Assembly: GCA_037176845.1 (NCBI GenBank)
Contig: JAYKXP010000011.1
Location: 62,001 to 126,000, forward strand
Source: Paramarasmius palmivorus
Taxonomy: Eukaryota; Basidiomycota; Agaricomycetes; Agaricales; Marasmiaceae
Direction of reading: 5' to 3'
Length of the DNA stretch: 64,000 nt
A program made the position numbers and the translations under genes. Below the pieces are notes generated by a model that was not told the origin of the DNA, searched no databases, and saw only the letters and a program-made list of their open reading frames with translations. Position 1 is the stretch's first letter, and every line of letters starts with the position of its first letter. This document shows positions 32,730 to 45,253 of the stretch, piece after piece.

Positions 32730-35700
32730 TCATGAGTATGGCCCAAGTGGCTCCAAGAAACTTGCAAGAGCCCATCCCACCACGCCGCTTTCATTTCTAC
32801 ACAGTAGTAGGCAGTCCTCGCCGTCATCGACATACAATGGCAGCTTTTTGTGCAAACTTGGATGGCCGGCTTCATGCAGAATAGCATACGAATCGCCTTC
32901 TACCAGAGTGAAAAACGGGTATCCCTGGTACGACACAGGAGCAGGGGGTCGGCAGGGATGAATTACTTGGCACAGGTACTTCGCCGGTGCTTGAGCCCAG
33001 CTATCCCTTCTTTGTCTACTGTATACATCATCGGAGAAAGAGTGTGCATGAACGATGTTCGAGGTTGGTGTCGGAGTTGGCTGTGGCAATGCGGCATAGG
33101 TGGTCGGTGTAGGAGCAGGAAGAGAAGATCGTCCCTTGGCAGGTGCCGTGTGACGTTTATCAGGGCCCTTTGATGAAGACGGTCTCATTGGCTGTTGTGG
33201 CTGTGAAGGCCTACCCCCGGAATGAGACCGTAGGGTGTCGCTAATCTTCCGTTTGAAGCTCGGCTTCCGCGATGTTCTTCCCCTATCACCACCATCGTCA
33301 TCCAGAGCATCTTTGTCCATATGCTGTGGTTGTTGCAAATGCAGCAGGAATTCTTCTCCCACAGGAGACATATCCACTTGTGGTAGTCGGAACGATTCCA
33401 AAGTAGCAGCCGATCCTGGCCCGGAGTTGACTTTCGGTAAAGGCATGCTCTTCGTCCTCGGTAACGAAAAGGCAGCAGCGCCGGCTGTTAGACCCGGTGA
33501 AAAGGCAGGAGCAAATAAGTCACCCCACTCGTCAGCGTGGGGCCGCGGGGGTTTTCCGTTGACACTCTTCCCGGAGGACTTGAGACTTTCGGTCGAGCCA
33601 CGCTTGCCTAGGCTGCGCTTTGATGATGTGGAAGACGTTGCATTAGATGCATCACTGTGCCCTCGGCCTCTACTCTTCCGAGAAGCCGTAGGAGATAGGG
33701 GATAAGGTGGAGAGATGTGGGGAGCTGAGGCATGTGAGGGGTCGAGCGATGAAAGGACGTTGGCTACTGCACTAGAAGCAGTTCTTTTCATCGGCGGAGG
33801 TGAATGTGGAGGCGATTGTTGGTACTGTTGCATGTAGTGTTCCGCAATGGGAGCAGGTATCGCGGAATATTGGTTGTACGCCGGAGGGCCTGACACCGAA
33901 TGCGAGAGCTTGGACTCGGGAGGTAGTGACATCTTGTGTAGGCTTGTTATCCGCAAAGCCATCAACGTCTCTTCAACATCTACCCACCTCTGGCGCCAGA
34001 CTGCAATTGTCTCGTCTGCACCACCGTTTATTTCTCCCTCGACCCTCAACATCTCCCATAAATCAGACCAGCGATCTCTAACGTCCATCCAATATTGCAT
34101 TTGTATCTCCGACAGCCGTAGAACAAAGTTGGCCATTCCACGGTGCATCAGCTGGATATACTTGGGTAATTCGGCTGCCAGTTGTCCTCTGAGAGCTAGG
34201 TAGTTTGATGACGCTTCAAGTAGCGCAGCCGGCGGTCGATTTTTGGTCGAGAAGTTCATATTGAGTAAATGATAGTGATATGGCTCCTGTTCGTTCATCG
34301 ATGCAAGCAACTTCAAAGGGTGCTTCATCGTCGTCAACAACCTGGCGATCTCCTTGAACAACTTCTCGTTAATCGCCGACTCCAGCTCTGCACAAAGGGG
34401 CGCCAAATGCTGGTCGAGAACCTGTACGAAGGCATCAAACGCCTCGCTTCCCTGCTCCTCCGACAGTCCAATAACCTTCCCGAAACTGATCGCCCATGCC
34501 TTCAGGTTCTTGACGACCAGGTTCACACCTTTACTCCATTCCACCACATTCTTGGCAAACTGTTGCGCGAAAACCTCTATCCTCTTCAACTCTGCAGCCA
34601 TTTCCCCCACCTTGGCGGCCTCTGCGCTACCCGATCCAGAGCCAATACCACCGCTCTCCTGCGAGGCAGATACCGTCTTTTTGAGACCCTTCATTTTACT
34701 GAGGTTGACAGACGCCGCTACCCCAATAGTGGCGTTGCTTGCCTTCTTCTTGGGATCTCCCATCAGAATTCCCTTGACGACCTCGGCTCGTCTACGTTCT
34801 TCATTCACATTTCTCGCCACATCCTCAATCTTAGCTTTTGCAAGCCGTAGATTTTCCTTGTCTGGATGTGTGTTGGGCGTTTCCTCGAGGATCGTTCCGA
34901 GTAACAAAGGGTATTTGAGTAGCCTTTGTACTGGTTTAATGAGAAGTGAATGAAGGTCCCATGCATGCGAGATCGAAGCGGAAGCTGATCGCGCCTGAGT
35001 AAAGTATTGTTCGAGTGCGGGGGTTTTGGGAAGATTCTGAAGGTGTTCATCTGCTGTGCCTTGGCGCGTGATGTACTGCTTGTATGGACGTTCCATCTCC
35101 GGAATCTATTGGAAAAAGGATTAAGGCGACATCAAGGACCGCAGTGAGGCATTTGCACTTACAGTCTGGAGAAATAGTTCACCAACTCGATCTTCACCTA
35201 CGCCACCTTCTAGAATAGACCCTAATGCCTCCTCTAGTCTGTCACAGAATGTATCGGAGAAATTGGCAAGGTCCTCGATGTTGTTAAAAATGATTCTTGC
35301 ATCCTCGGCGGACATTGGTGCTCCTAACGAGCTTGTTGAGGAATCAGATGCTGTAGACATCGTGCGAGAGGATGACCCTGATGACCCTGGTGGTGTCATT
35401 GGAGCTAGGACATTCACGGGCACCGGTTGTCCTAAGAATTATAGCATGAGCAATCGTCAAAGAGGAAAAAAGAGAAAGAGACCGCTCACCCAGCGCCAGA
35501 GGAATATAGACCATTCGAACGAGTGCCAAATCTGAAGCATAGGCCCTTTCAGAAGATAAAAGCTCGAGTAGAGCATGCTGGCGTTTGGTCAACGGGATTG
35601 TTTGGGCAGAATGTCCGTTGAGGGAAGAGTTGGATGAAGTGGCTTCATCATCCATTAGAGACAAAGCAAGGGATGAGTCGGGTTCGATAGGAAGGGGTTT

Positions 35701-36093
35701 GGGTACGATTGTGGAATCCACAATGACACCTTGTAGAATACCGCTGAGGGAAGGAAAGGTATCCTCAGTATCGTTAACCTGGGGAGACAAAGGCATAGTA
35801 GCCGGGTCAAAGTCGTCCTCAGATGCAGGCGGAGTCGGAAGTTTGGCGCTGAAAGAGGATTCGGAGCTAAGCCTCTGATCGGTGGAGGCCGATTGTGATG
35901 AAGTATTTGAGGAAATACTGAACCGAGGGGGTGGTCTCAGTGGAGAACGAGCAGGAATAGGTGGAGATGATGTAGCAGGTGAGGAAGGCGGAGATGATGA
36001 ATCGTATAAGAGGCCTAACAGCTTGAGCTCTGTCGGAGGACGTGCCATACCCACGCGGCGGGAACGAGGCTCATCTGGAGCAAAAGTCGCCAT
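32730..36093 (-). CDS. DH-BAR-SH3 RhoGEF (Tuba/Gef1-like)
   Basis: Guanine-nucleotide exchange factor for a Rho or Cdc42-type GTPase. Three exons on minus: 36093..35490, 35431..35163 and 35105..32730 (1,082 residues). A Ser/Pro-rich N-terminus is followed by the DH domain, about residues 167-392, with HALLELLSSERAYASDL (CR1) and the conserved LIKPVQRLLKYPLLL (CR3). A BAR-like helical region follows (LAPLCAELESAINEKLFKEI; QMQYWMDVRDRWSDL). After a long disordered, Ser/Pro-rich linker, an SH3 domain starts AKYLCQVIHP and ends GVVGWALASFLEPL. There is no PH domain: DH-BAR architectures use the BAR for membranes. It likely works in polarity or septation at the plasma membrane. The start matches the first ATG after an upstream non-conserved leader. 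Confidence 0.85.
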
Positions 36094-38120
36094 GATTATA
36101 TGATTTCCGGGAAAACTCCAGTTCCCAGTTAGCTCGAGAGAAGACTTCGCACAATCGCAACCGCCGAATCCTGTCAAGGTACCTGCCTGTACCTGCCAAA
36201 GCGTTTCTTGGGCGACTTTTCCTAAAGGACTTGGTTATTAGCCTTCTAGGAATACGATTTCATACAAGCTCACCTCGACACCTGCCTGCCTGTTCAACCT
36301 GCCTCTCTACAGCCGCGTTTTCGAGAACTCGCCCCTGTAAACTTGTTTTACAACACGTGCTTCACGTCCTGTGATGGAGCCGAGATACTGGTAAGCAAGT
36401 AGTGTGGTCGCCGTGCAGAACGGTGAAGAAATTGCCTCGGAGAACGTGGGTGACGCTGGCAAGATTGGTGTGGGCGACGTCAGGGTTGGGGGACAGAAAA
36501 CTAAGCCAGTTGACCCGGGAAGGAGGTTATCAAGCGCTACTGCAAGTCATGTGCCGGTTCTTCCCTCCGGCCGGTGCTGTTGCCTGATTTGACTCGTCCG
36601 AATGGGGTTTCCATTTACCAGAATTCCTGCCGCCCTTTTTCCAGGTCTTCCGTCGGTCCGAGCTTGAGAAGAGTCTTCCGAATGCTGGTGGTCCCACCGC
36701 CAAGTATGTGTGTGGGAGAAGCTCGAAATGAATACAACCCAGGTAATCTTCGTGCAGTCCAGCTCTAAAGGAAATCATTCATAATCCCCGCGTTCAACAC
36801 TGCCAGGATGACGGCCAGGCACGCATATAGTGAATGATTCCGTACAAGATGGGCCTAGAAAGCATTTACTTGGAAGGGAAGTCTGCGTCGATGGCCTACA
36901 AAGGGCGGTGAGCAAGGATCCATTCAATCACCTTAATTTTTGGACCCGTAATTATCGATTAATTATCGCCAGACCTATTTTGACTATAAGCTCAGTGTGT
37001 TTTAGGAGTACAAAAACGAAGAATTAACAGAAAAAATACCAGAATTAATAGTCGTATGCACATCCAGGCTGATGTCGCAGCCCTGGTTCTGTGAATTTTT
37101 CAGTATGGGCTGGCTCTGGTGCACAAAGAGAGAAAGATCACCATGCAGAACACCAGCTCCAGCGAGGCCTTTTATCTGGTCGGCCTTTTTCTTATTGTTA
37201 TCCTCACATGATAAGGTTCAAACTAGTCAACTTCCGAGACTTTAGGAAAGAGGATTCCCGTGAAGAGCTAGAGTGTGCGAAGGTAGAGGTTCGAAATGGA
37301 GTTGTAACGTCCCAAGCTTCACCTCGGATTTTCGCGACGCGTACGCGTTGTTTGTCTCTGCGATGAAGAATGTCACGTGAGTGCTCGGTCTGATTCCGGA
37401 TGTTTCTCCGGCGTGGAGCTATCCCTCGATCGTTGAATATGAATACCCCTGACCCCAATCCACCGAGACGTCAAAGCGATCCAATAGAACGCCACGTATC
37501 AAGTTGTCGAAAGCTCGAGAAAGTGGAGGTCATAATTGCTCATTCAGGCTTACTTCTCATGAACTCAACCCTTAGCCGTACCGACTCCCCATAAAATCAA
37601 ACCAGTTTCTCTTCATTTATGGATAGTATCATGCTTGAATTCATTGAGTCAATGACTGACTGATGGAGCCTTGGCCAGAGGCATCACACGCTGATAGGCC
37701 ATTTTCAGACCGCACAGTACCTAACAAAAGGTACTTGCACCCCGTCTTATCCGGGAGTGCACATGCCTCCCAACATCCGGTGACAGTTCGCAAATTGTTC
37801 ATCCCAAGTAAAGCTCGTTGAGTAAGATGTGCTATATCGGACTGATGCTCCAAATATCACCAGCAAAGTAATTTCTGCCACTAAAAATACACTTGTTCGT
37901 AGTTTATAGTCCTGGTATATCTACACGAAGCTTGGGGTATCAACCTCTATCAACGTTGGGTGATAATTTTGTGTAACATGTTACAGTGGCGCTCAATCAT
38001 ATGTCGAGGGATTTAAGCGCAGCTAATCGTAGCCATCCTAATCGTCGTCAATCTTGGAACTGGATACAGCGTGTGGACGGATGATGCAAGATTGATCACA
38101 CCATGTGTGAGGGCAACCCT
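36094..38120. other. Long intergenic stretch, no supported gene
   Basis: A plus frame around 36404-36590 (contains EEIASENVGDAGKIGVGDV) has coding-like composition, and 36374 offers an ATG with a donor, but I could not extend it into a gene. The rest, to 38120, is AT-richer and shows no exon, RNA or repeat I can support. Confidence 0.35.
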
Positions 38121-39004
38121 TTACAGCTTGACAACCTCTGAGTCTGACTCGTCTTTCGCCTTTAGACGAGTCCAAATCCCATGGTCAGGGCGTATCTCCA
38201 GGATGGCATCAATTAATGATTTGGGGTACTTGTCTAAAACCTTGGTTGCTGAAAGCCATATGGGTACGTTGAGTAGAGCATCAGAGCCTTTGAAATGCAG
38301 ATACGTACCTTCTTGGATACACTCGAGCTCATTCCACTTCTTTACGCTAGCTTCATCATAGTAGATCTTCAGGCTGTTTTTCAGGCTCGTCAACGCGTCC
38401 TCTTTATGTCTCGGTTTCTGCGGGGCATCTAATTCTTTGTAACAACCTTCAAGGTCCATCGTCTGTTGCATATCACGGGTATCGAGGATACGGTGTACTA
38501 GCAAGGCAAAAAATCAGCATATATCTACATATTATCAATGATTTCAGCAGCTTACGAGTTTCCAAGACTAGGGAATGGTCGATATCTGCACGCCAGTCAA
38601 TATCTGGTATGGAATGTGGCGGTCTTGAAATGTTGCGATATACAAGGCGTACGTCGTCGTATTTCTTCAATAGCTTACGGTACGCGTCATCTACGGAAGC
38701 TGTATGTGACCGAACTAAGTCAGCGGATGAAGCATGCTGGAATCCAGCAAACGTACTCACCAGGAGATTCCAGTAAACACGAATCCATGCCGTTTGTTGG
38801 CATCGTTCTGGAGTAGAGGTGGATGTATAGGGAGATCAATATGCTCGACCACGAATACGCAAGCATCCTTTTAAATCCCCCAGACCACACTCGCTTGTGG
38901 ATACATAGCCACAGTGACGCCGAAGAACCGTGGTGACGGCCATAGCCTATTGTCCTGTCTTCATTGCCGTTTGCGGGACCGTGCCTCGAGCGCCTCGTTG
39001 CCAT
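38121..39004 (-). CDS. Hypothetical protein with one N-terminal hydrophobic span
   Basis: Three exons on minus, 39004..38761, 38714..38556 and 38497..38121, close in phase to 259 residues. A basic N-terminus (MATRRSRHGPANGNED) is followed near residues 45-65 by a hydrophobic segment (SWSSILISLYIHLYS), possibly a membrane span. The rest is charged and helical (DDAYRKLLKKYDDVRLVY; KNSLKIYYDEASVKKW). No domain recognised. Consensus splice sites support it as a real gene. Confidence 0.5.
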
Positions 39005-39111
39005 CTTAAGCAACAAGAGACCTATTGTGTGACAGTGTGGTTATTATAGTCAGAAGGATAATGAACAGAGGGGTTGTTGTATACTGTGCCTCCACCTGTA
39101 ACGTCCAACAA

Positions 39112-39837
39112 CATGCCACGACTCCGAGCACAGCTTTATGCGGAGGTCTTCGCGAAAGAGGGCCAGGTGAGAACACTGCGCAGTAGTTCTGTATATGGTA
39201 TACCCAACGCCCAGCAAGACATGCTGCGAGAGTCAATGTTGACGGTTATACACGGAAAATAAGCTGGCAGTGTCCGTCACTATATGTGACTGCCTGACAG
39301 TGAAGTTGGGATGTCTAACGAATCAATCATAGCCTCTGGATACGACTCATCAATGAATATGGAAGTACTTTCCGGAGGATCTGCAGTTGCTCACCAAAAA
39401 CAGGATACCACATAGGACTCGCCTATGTAACCATACTCAACAGGACTGAATACACCGCCCTTCACTTCAAAGTTACATCGCCAAAGTTCAGCGGAATGTC
39501 GGCCCTGTCAGATGCTTCCAGCGCGCTCCCAGGTCGTTACGTCGGGATTAATAACGAACAAGATGCCGGGACGCTGGTTCGTGAAATGACCACGTATGTA
39601 GTGAACTTGTCGCAGTTTGAGTCGCGTACTATGGTTCTTGAGAAATCTTGGACCCAAGATGGGGCGGAATTTGGGGCTGACCATGGGAAAGAATTCCAAT
39701 GCATTCTTCCGCCGAACTATCGCAATGTTGTTTTTCAATCCTCCAAAGGAGAGAATAGATGGAATAATACTAATTTCCTGCTGGGCTTAGTGGACATGGT
39801 GATGGTAGCTGTGCAAGAGGACGTGATCCATCGGTGA
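39112..39837 (+). CDS. Candidate orphan gene
   Basis: An open frame from about 39318 to the stop at 39837 reads as protein across 170 codons (WIRLINEYGSTFRRI, then ALPGRYVGINNEQDAG and KEFQCILPPNYRNVVFQ). It probably begins in an upstream exon starting MPRLRAQLYAEVFAKEGQ at 39112, but the junction was not resolved. No domain recognised. Confidence 0.35.
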
Positions 39838-39908
39838 CGACATATCCCGACGCTAGTTTGCCTGTGAGTCTGCATTCCAGCTTTACCTTTCACCACGACG
39901 ACCTCGAA

Positions 39909-41528
39909 ATGAGCAAAAGATTCGACTTTCTTATTCTCGGAGCTACTGGTGAGGTCATTTCGTGCATTGTGCTCGCCTGGTACTGATAGTCTTTTGCAGG
40001 CCTCACTGGCCGACAAGCAACGCGTTTTCTGGCAGCCCACCCAGACCGCTCAAAAAAGTGGACGCTGGCGATTGCAGCTCGCTCAAAACAAAAGCTTGAT
40101 AAGATGGCCTCAGAACTGTCTCTGCCTCAAGATGTCAAGATTGTCACGGTTGATGTTACAGACGAGGAGGCGGTCAATAACTTGGTAAAACAGACGAGGG
40201 TAGTCTTGAACACTGTTGGACCTTTTGCGAAATGGGGTACGCCAGTAGTCAAGTACGCAATTCATTCAATTCTACTCATTGAAACATTCTGATCGCGTGT
40301 ATAGGGCATGTGTGCGCAACGGGGTACATCATGTCGACCTAAGCGGTGAAACACAATGGATGAAAGAAGTAATCATCGAGTACGTAGTTACTTTCCATAT
40401 CCTGTTGCAACGAACTGAAATTTGTCAGATGCGACTATAATGCGAGCAAGACCGGTTCGATTATCGTCAGCGCTTGCGGATTCGATTCAATCCCATCAGA
40501 TTTATCTCTCTATGTCGCAAACAAGACGCTCAAAAATATCGACGACTCACTTCAGGTCGCTACCTCTACTACAGCATTCTCAATCTCAGGCATCATTTCC
40601 AACGGCACGCTAAGCTCGATGATTTTCGCCAGGAGCATGCCTAGACACCGAGCGAAGGAACTTGGAAGGCCCTACTATCTCAGTCCAGTAGTAGGCCCAA
40701 GTTCGTCAAAGCGTCGTGCTGTTTATAGTGTCTATGTACCGCAAATGCTCAAGACTATTGTTGGTGGCTTCTTTTTCATGTCGCCAACTAACAAGGCGGT
40801 CGTTCAACGATCCTGGGGTCTCCTCGAGCAAGACGCGATTGAGCACCCATCACCAAAGGCACAGAAATCACGCTACGGACCTTCGGCAGTCTATGAGGAA
40901 TTTTTGGCTACGGGCGGGACTATAAGTGCCATATTCCTTTCTGTGTTGACTGGGTTGTTCTGGGCTTCCCTCGGTGTTCCTCCGGTAAGGTCACCCAGAG
41001 GCCTTGATTATGCATTTATTCATCTACATGTTTCACTGCAGATTCGTTGGTTGCTACAAAAGATAGTACCTGGGGATACAGGTATAACCGATCAGTTGAG
41101 CCCGAACCAACAACCCTCGACGAATCCCTAACTGACCGCTTGCAAATCTAGGCAACTCGAGCGTGGTTATTTCAAGACCATCAATGTCACTACGTCAACA
41201 CCAACCGCTAGTCATCCCGACGGTGTCAAAGTGACGACGACAATGTCCGGCAAGGGTGATCCGGGGTATCTCCTTTCCCCCAGTAAGTTGTCCACCCCAT
41301 CCATTCTGAGATCTTTGAGCTCATGTTCTATGAACAGTACTCATGGCCGAATGTGCTCTTGCATTGCTGGACATTGATTTACTCCCTGTACTGGCCAAGA
41401 GAGGCGGTGTGCTAACACCTGCTACGGCATGTGGGGACTCGCTTGTTAAGAGACTGCAGGCCAACGAGCGGTTCGACCTTAGGGTTGAAGTTGACGATGG
41501 AAAGAACGAATCACGGAAATCGATCTAG
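39909..41528 (+). CDS. Saccharopine-dehydrogenase-like / trans-acting enoyl reductase, copy A
   Basis: NAD(P)-dependent reductase of the saccharopine dehydrogenase-like oxidoreductase group, related to trans-acting enoyl reductases and fungal lipid-body proteins. Seven exons: 39909..39948, 40000..40252, 40305..40379, 40429..40984, 41042..41094, 41152..41282 and 41338..41528 (432 residues). The Rossmann start is FLILGATGLTGRQATRFL. NTVGPFAKWGTPVVKAC, HHVDLSGE and SACGFDSIPSD are the conserved family blocks, and GGVLTPATACGDSLVKRL is the C-terminal block. A hydrophobic segment (LTGLFWASLG) fits membrane association. It lies just upstream of a tandem paralogue with the same intron positions. Substrate not known. 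Confidence 0.8.
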
Positions 41529-41690
41529 GCTTTCAAGCTGGTCTAACTGTATGCGATTCATCCCTGTAAGTATCATGTACCTTACATAGCGTTCCGTCGG
41601 CTTTTCCGATGCAGATTATTACCGCAGACTATTTAATGAGTTTTGTTGATTCCCCAATCCGAGACCCTTCCTTCTCTGCAAACAACATCA

Positions 41691-43286
41691 ATGAGTAAAC
41701 TCGCAGATTTAGTTATCCTTGGTGCTACTGGTATGCATGGTCTTGGTAACTCTTTGACAGCTCTGACCACGATTTGCAGGTACTACCGGACGACAGGCAA
41801 CGCGATTTCTTGCCGCACACCCTGAGCATTCGAAAAGATGGACCCTAGCACTCGCAGCACGATCAAAAGAGAAGCTGGAGAAGATGGCTTCCGAACTCTC
41901 ACTACCTCAAAGTATTCGACTTGTCGTAATAAACGCTGATGATGAAGCAGCAGTGACCGAGTTAGTAAAACAAACGAGAGTTGTTCTAAACACGGTCGGT
42001 CCGTATGCAAAGTACGGAACAACTGTCGTAAAGTGAGTCTACAACATATTCAGAGCTGACATATCCACTCAATCTCGTAGGGCATGCGTTTACAATGGTA
42101 TCCACTACGTGGACCTGAGTGGGGATACATTTCGGATAAGGCAGCTCATACAAGAGTACGTGCTCAATCTGCGTAACATGTCTGGATAACTCTAATGTCA
42201 CAGTTTGGATAGGTACCACTCCGAGGCCACCAAAACTGGCTCCATCATTGTAAACGCATGCGGGTTCTACTCTTTACCATCCGACATATCCGTCTACATA
42301 GCCAACAAAACTCTCAGAAGCGTCAATCCTTCACTTGAAACCGCGAGGTCTATCACCGCTATTACAGCCAAAGGTATTCTGTCCAGTGCGACACTTGAGT
42401 CTATGATCCTAGTACAGAAGCTACCTGAAACAGTGAAACGCGATATGGAACGAGAATACTGTTTGAGTCCGGTAACCGGTCCACCATATCACGAGCCGTG
42501 TATCGTTTCGAGGAACCTCAGAGCGGTCGAACGATAATAGGAGGAGGCGGGTCTACCGGCAAACCTAGCAGGGCAATCGTTCACCGCTCTTGGGGCCTCT
42601 TTGAACAGGCCGCCTCCCTCGGGAAGAGTTATTCAACGCGCTATGGACCCTCGCTCGTTTACGAAGAATGCTTAGAGACGGGCGGTACATGGAGTGCGTT
42701 GGCACTATCGGCGTTCATTGGGTTATTCTCGTGGTCGTTGGGTATCCTTCCTGTAAGTAAATACTCTGAGGGAGCGTACCCGGCTGATCATCAAGTATCT
42801 TCGCAGCTTCGATGGCTTCTGCGGAAGGTCGTACCTGGAGACGGCAGTATAACTGACAAGTTGAGCATATCTTGTCCAAAGTTCCAATATCTCACTGAGA
42901 CATTGGGCCAGGCAGCTAGAAGGCGGACACTTCAGAAGTGTCAATGTCACTACATCAGCACCGACATCAAGCCATCCTGAGGGTGTCAAGGTGACAGTTA
43001 CGTTCACCGGAAGAGGGGATCCTGGGTATCTTCTATCATCAAGTATGCATATCGATTTCCGGGTCCTTCTTCGCATTGACCTGTCCGTCGCTTAGTTTTC
43101 ATGGCGGAATGCGCACTCGTTCTGTTGGATACCGAATCTCTTTCGGATTTGGCCAAGCAAGGTGGTATACTCACCCCGGCTACTGCCGGTGGGGATGAAC
43201 TGGTGAAGAGGTTGCAGGAAAATGAAAGGCTTAGTTTGGTCTGCGAAATGGGCAACAGGAATATCGAGTCTCGGAAATCGTTGTAA
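41691..43286 (+). CDS. Saccharopine-dehydrogenase-like reductase, copy B, with a frame break
   Basis: Tandem paralogue of copy A, 162 bp downstream. Exons: 41691..41730, 41780..42032, 42081..42155, 42213..42752, 42807..42859, 42912..43042 and 43096..43286. Six of the seven match copy A exactly in length. Exon 4 is one base short modulo 3. After LSPVTGP near 42480 the conserved RAVYRFEEPQ region continues in the next frame, through HRSWGLFEQ. Either one base is lost there, or a new 41-nt GT-AG intron (42473..42513) has arisen, which would also restore phase but would delete conserved residues. The first explanation is simpler. The Rossmann start LVILGATG and the C-terminal GGILTPATAGGDELVKRL are intact. 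Confidence 0.7.
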
Positions 43287-43480
43287 CACTTACCACACCC
43301 ACTTATAGTACAGTGATCACTCAGATATAGCTAGCTTGGACAGTGTTCACTATCGTGCCTCGTACGGAATGCAATTGCCAATAATTGAGCAATAAAATGA
43401 TACATACACACATGTTTTTGTAACTTCTTCGCTGACCCAGCCCCAAATGATGATACAAGTCTGCATGAGAAAGACATGGC

Positions 43481-44707
43481 TTAAGCACCAACGTTGGGCT
43501 TGTTGGAAGCAGCCTGCTCCTCGGGCTCATCGAAGATGTTGATGTCCCATTGAGGAGTGTATCCGAAGGGAATGTTGAACCTGGTGTGGTTGTCCTTGCC
43601 GATGGCAGTGATCTTGTCATAGTCCTCCTGGCTGAGCTCGATTTGTTGGAAGTTGGATTTGATACGCTCCTCCTGCACAGATTTGGGGATGACAGAGTAG
43701 CCGCGGTAGGCACCCCATGCGATGAGAACCTGGGCGGGGGTGGCATTGAGTTTCTTGGAGACTTCGATGACGGTGGCGTTGTCGGTGAGTTTTGGCTTGT
43801 CCTTCACTGTGATGCATAAATCGGTGAGTACAAGTTACTAGGAACAATGGTGCTCCTCACAGTTGTTGCCGAGAGGGCTGTATGCGGTGATGTGAATACC
43901 CTTCTCCTTGGAGTAGGCGACGAGGTCATCTTGAGGGAGCAGAGGGTGTGCCTCGATTTGGTTGACGGCCTGCAATTACAATGTGATTAGGGTTGTTGTA
44001 TGCGCCAACAAGAGCAGAAATACGCACAGGAACAACTCCAGTGGCTTTGATTAAAGCCTCGATGTGCTCCTTGGTGAAGTTGGAGACACCAATAGCGCGA
44101 ACTTTGGATTTAGGAAGAGCAATCATGGCTTTCCATGTGTCGACAAGGGTAGTCTCGAGGTCGAGCTCGACGAAGCCTTCTCTCTTGGGGTCAGGTGGGA
44201 AGTAGCCCTTTCCAGGAGCGAAAGCAACAGGCCAGTGGATCACTACACAACGATGAGGTCAATATAGCTGCCGAGTAGAAAGTGCATCACAACGTACAGT
44301 AGAGGTCAAGGTATTCAACACCGAGTTGGGCGAGGGTCTGATCGAGTTCTTTCTCGACCAAGGCGGGTTGGTGAGAAGAGTTCCAGACCTTGGAGGTCAA
44401 GAAGAGCTCCTCACGCTTCACGACAGAAGGAATGACCTTCTTGAGGGCGGCACCGACTTCATCCTGGTTTTGGTAGATGGCAGCAAGATCGAGGTGTCGG
44501 TATCCGTTGCGAACGGCAATTTCAACCTAACAATGAAAATAAGGTAGATCAGTACAACATCGACCTATATCGACGCGTCAAGTACTGCATGAAGTGAAAA
44601 GCACTCACAGCGTTCTCGACCTCCTTGGGAGCAGAGAGCCAGGTTCCGAGACCGATTTGGCGGAGAGAAGCACCAGTGCTGAGGTTAATGGACTTTGCAA
44701 AAGACAT
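43481..44707 (-). CDS. Aldo-keto reductase
   Basis: Soluble NADPH-dependent aldo-keto reductase. Five exons on minus: 44707..44609, 44526..44298, 44242..44028, 43969..43861 and 43806..43481 (325 residues). The catalytic tetrad is visible: Asp and Tyr in [15 protein letters not shown], Lys in [11 protein letters not shown] and His in [13 protein letters not shown]. The AKR signature around [19 protein letters not shown] is clear, and the cofactor segment is [18 protein letters not shown]. Length and barrel order are normal. It probably reduces small aldehydes or sugars, such as a glycerol dehydrogenase-type substrate. A strong TATA box lies 55 bp upstream of the ATG. No breaks found. Confidence 0.9.
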
Positions 44708-44761
44708 GATGGAAGTAGGAAAGAAAGAAGGGTGAGGAAAGAAATCGATCCGCTTGCAGGC

Positions 44762-44769
44762 TTTTTATA
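44762..44769 (-). promoter_or_regulatory. TATA box of the aldo-keto reductase gene
   Basis: TATAAAAA on minus, 55-62 bp upstream of the ATG at 44707. Confidence 0.5.
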
Positions 44770-45253
44770 CCAACTGACCAATTCCAACTGTGACATCATC
44801 GGCCCGCATTACGGTCCGCTGTGGGGAGTACCTCTCCCGTTCTCCTCCGCTGGATGTTCATTTTTCCAGCTTTATGTTGATCAATAGAAGGTGCACGAAG
44901 ACTGGCACAGTACTTCGACGCAGTATGGAACTGAATGGCGAGAAATGGGGCCAGGATAACAGCAAAATGCGGTCGCCGACCGGAACGAATTGCGAAGGTT
45001 CTTCGCGTCAATGGCGCGACCAATGGTGATATCGATGTTCAATCATCGATATACGTCGTCGTGATGCAATTCTGAGAAATGTAATAACAACACCGGATCA
45101 ATTTAGGTCAAAGACATACTTCTGAACTGGAGGAAGACTCATTAGGTAGTCGTTTCAATCGTCACCAACGATGTCAATACTATACAGTATACACTTCCAA
45201 GGAAACCCTAACGAGACAGAATGCAAGAACAAAAACGATGAAAGTGTCCACAA
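44770..45253. other. Intergenic, nothing recognised
   Basis: Spacer between the aldo-keto reductase promoter and the 3' end of the BTB gene. Only short overlapping frames. Confidence 0.45.

Noticed and set aside
33235..34953. Several plus-strand frames of 150-200 codons
   Set aside because: Antisense shadows of the RhoGEF gene; the minus strand encodes the DH and BAR domains.
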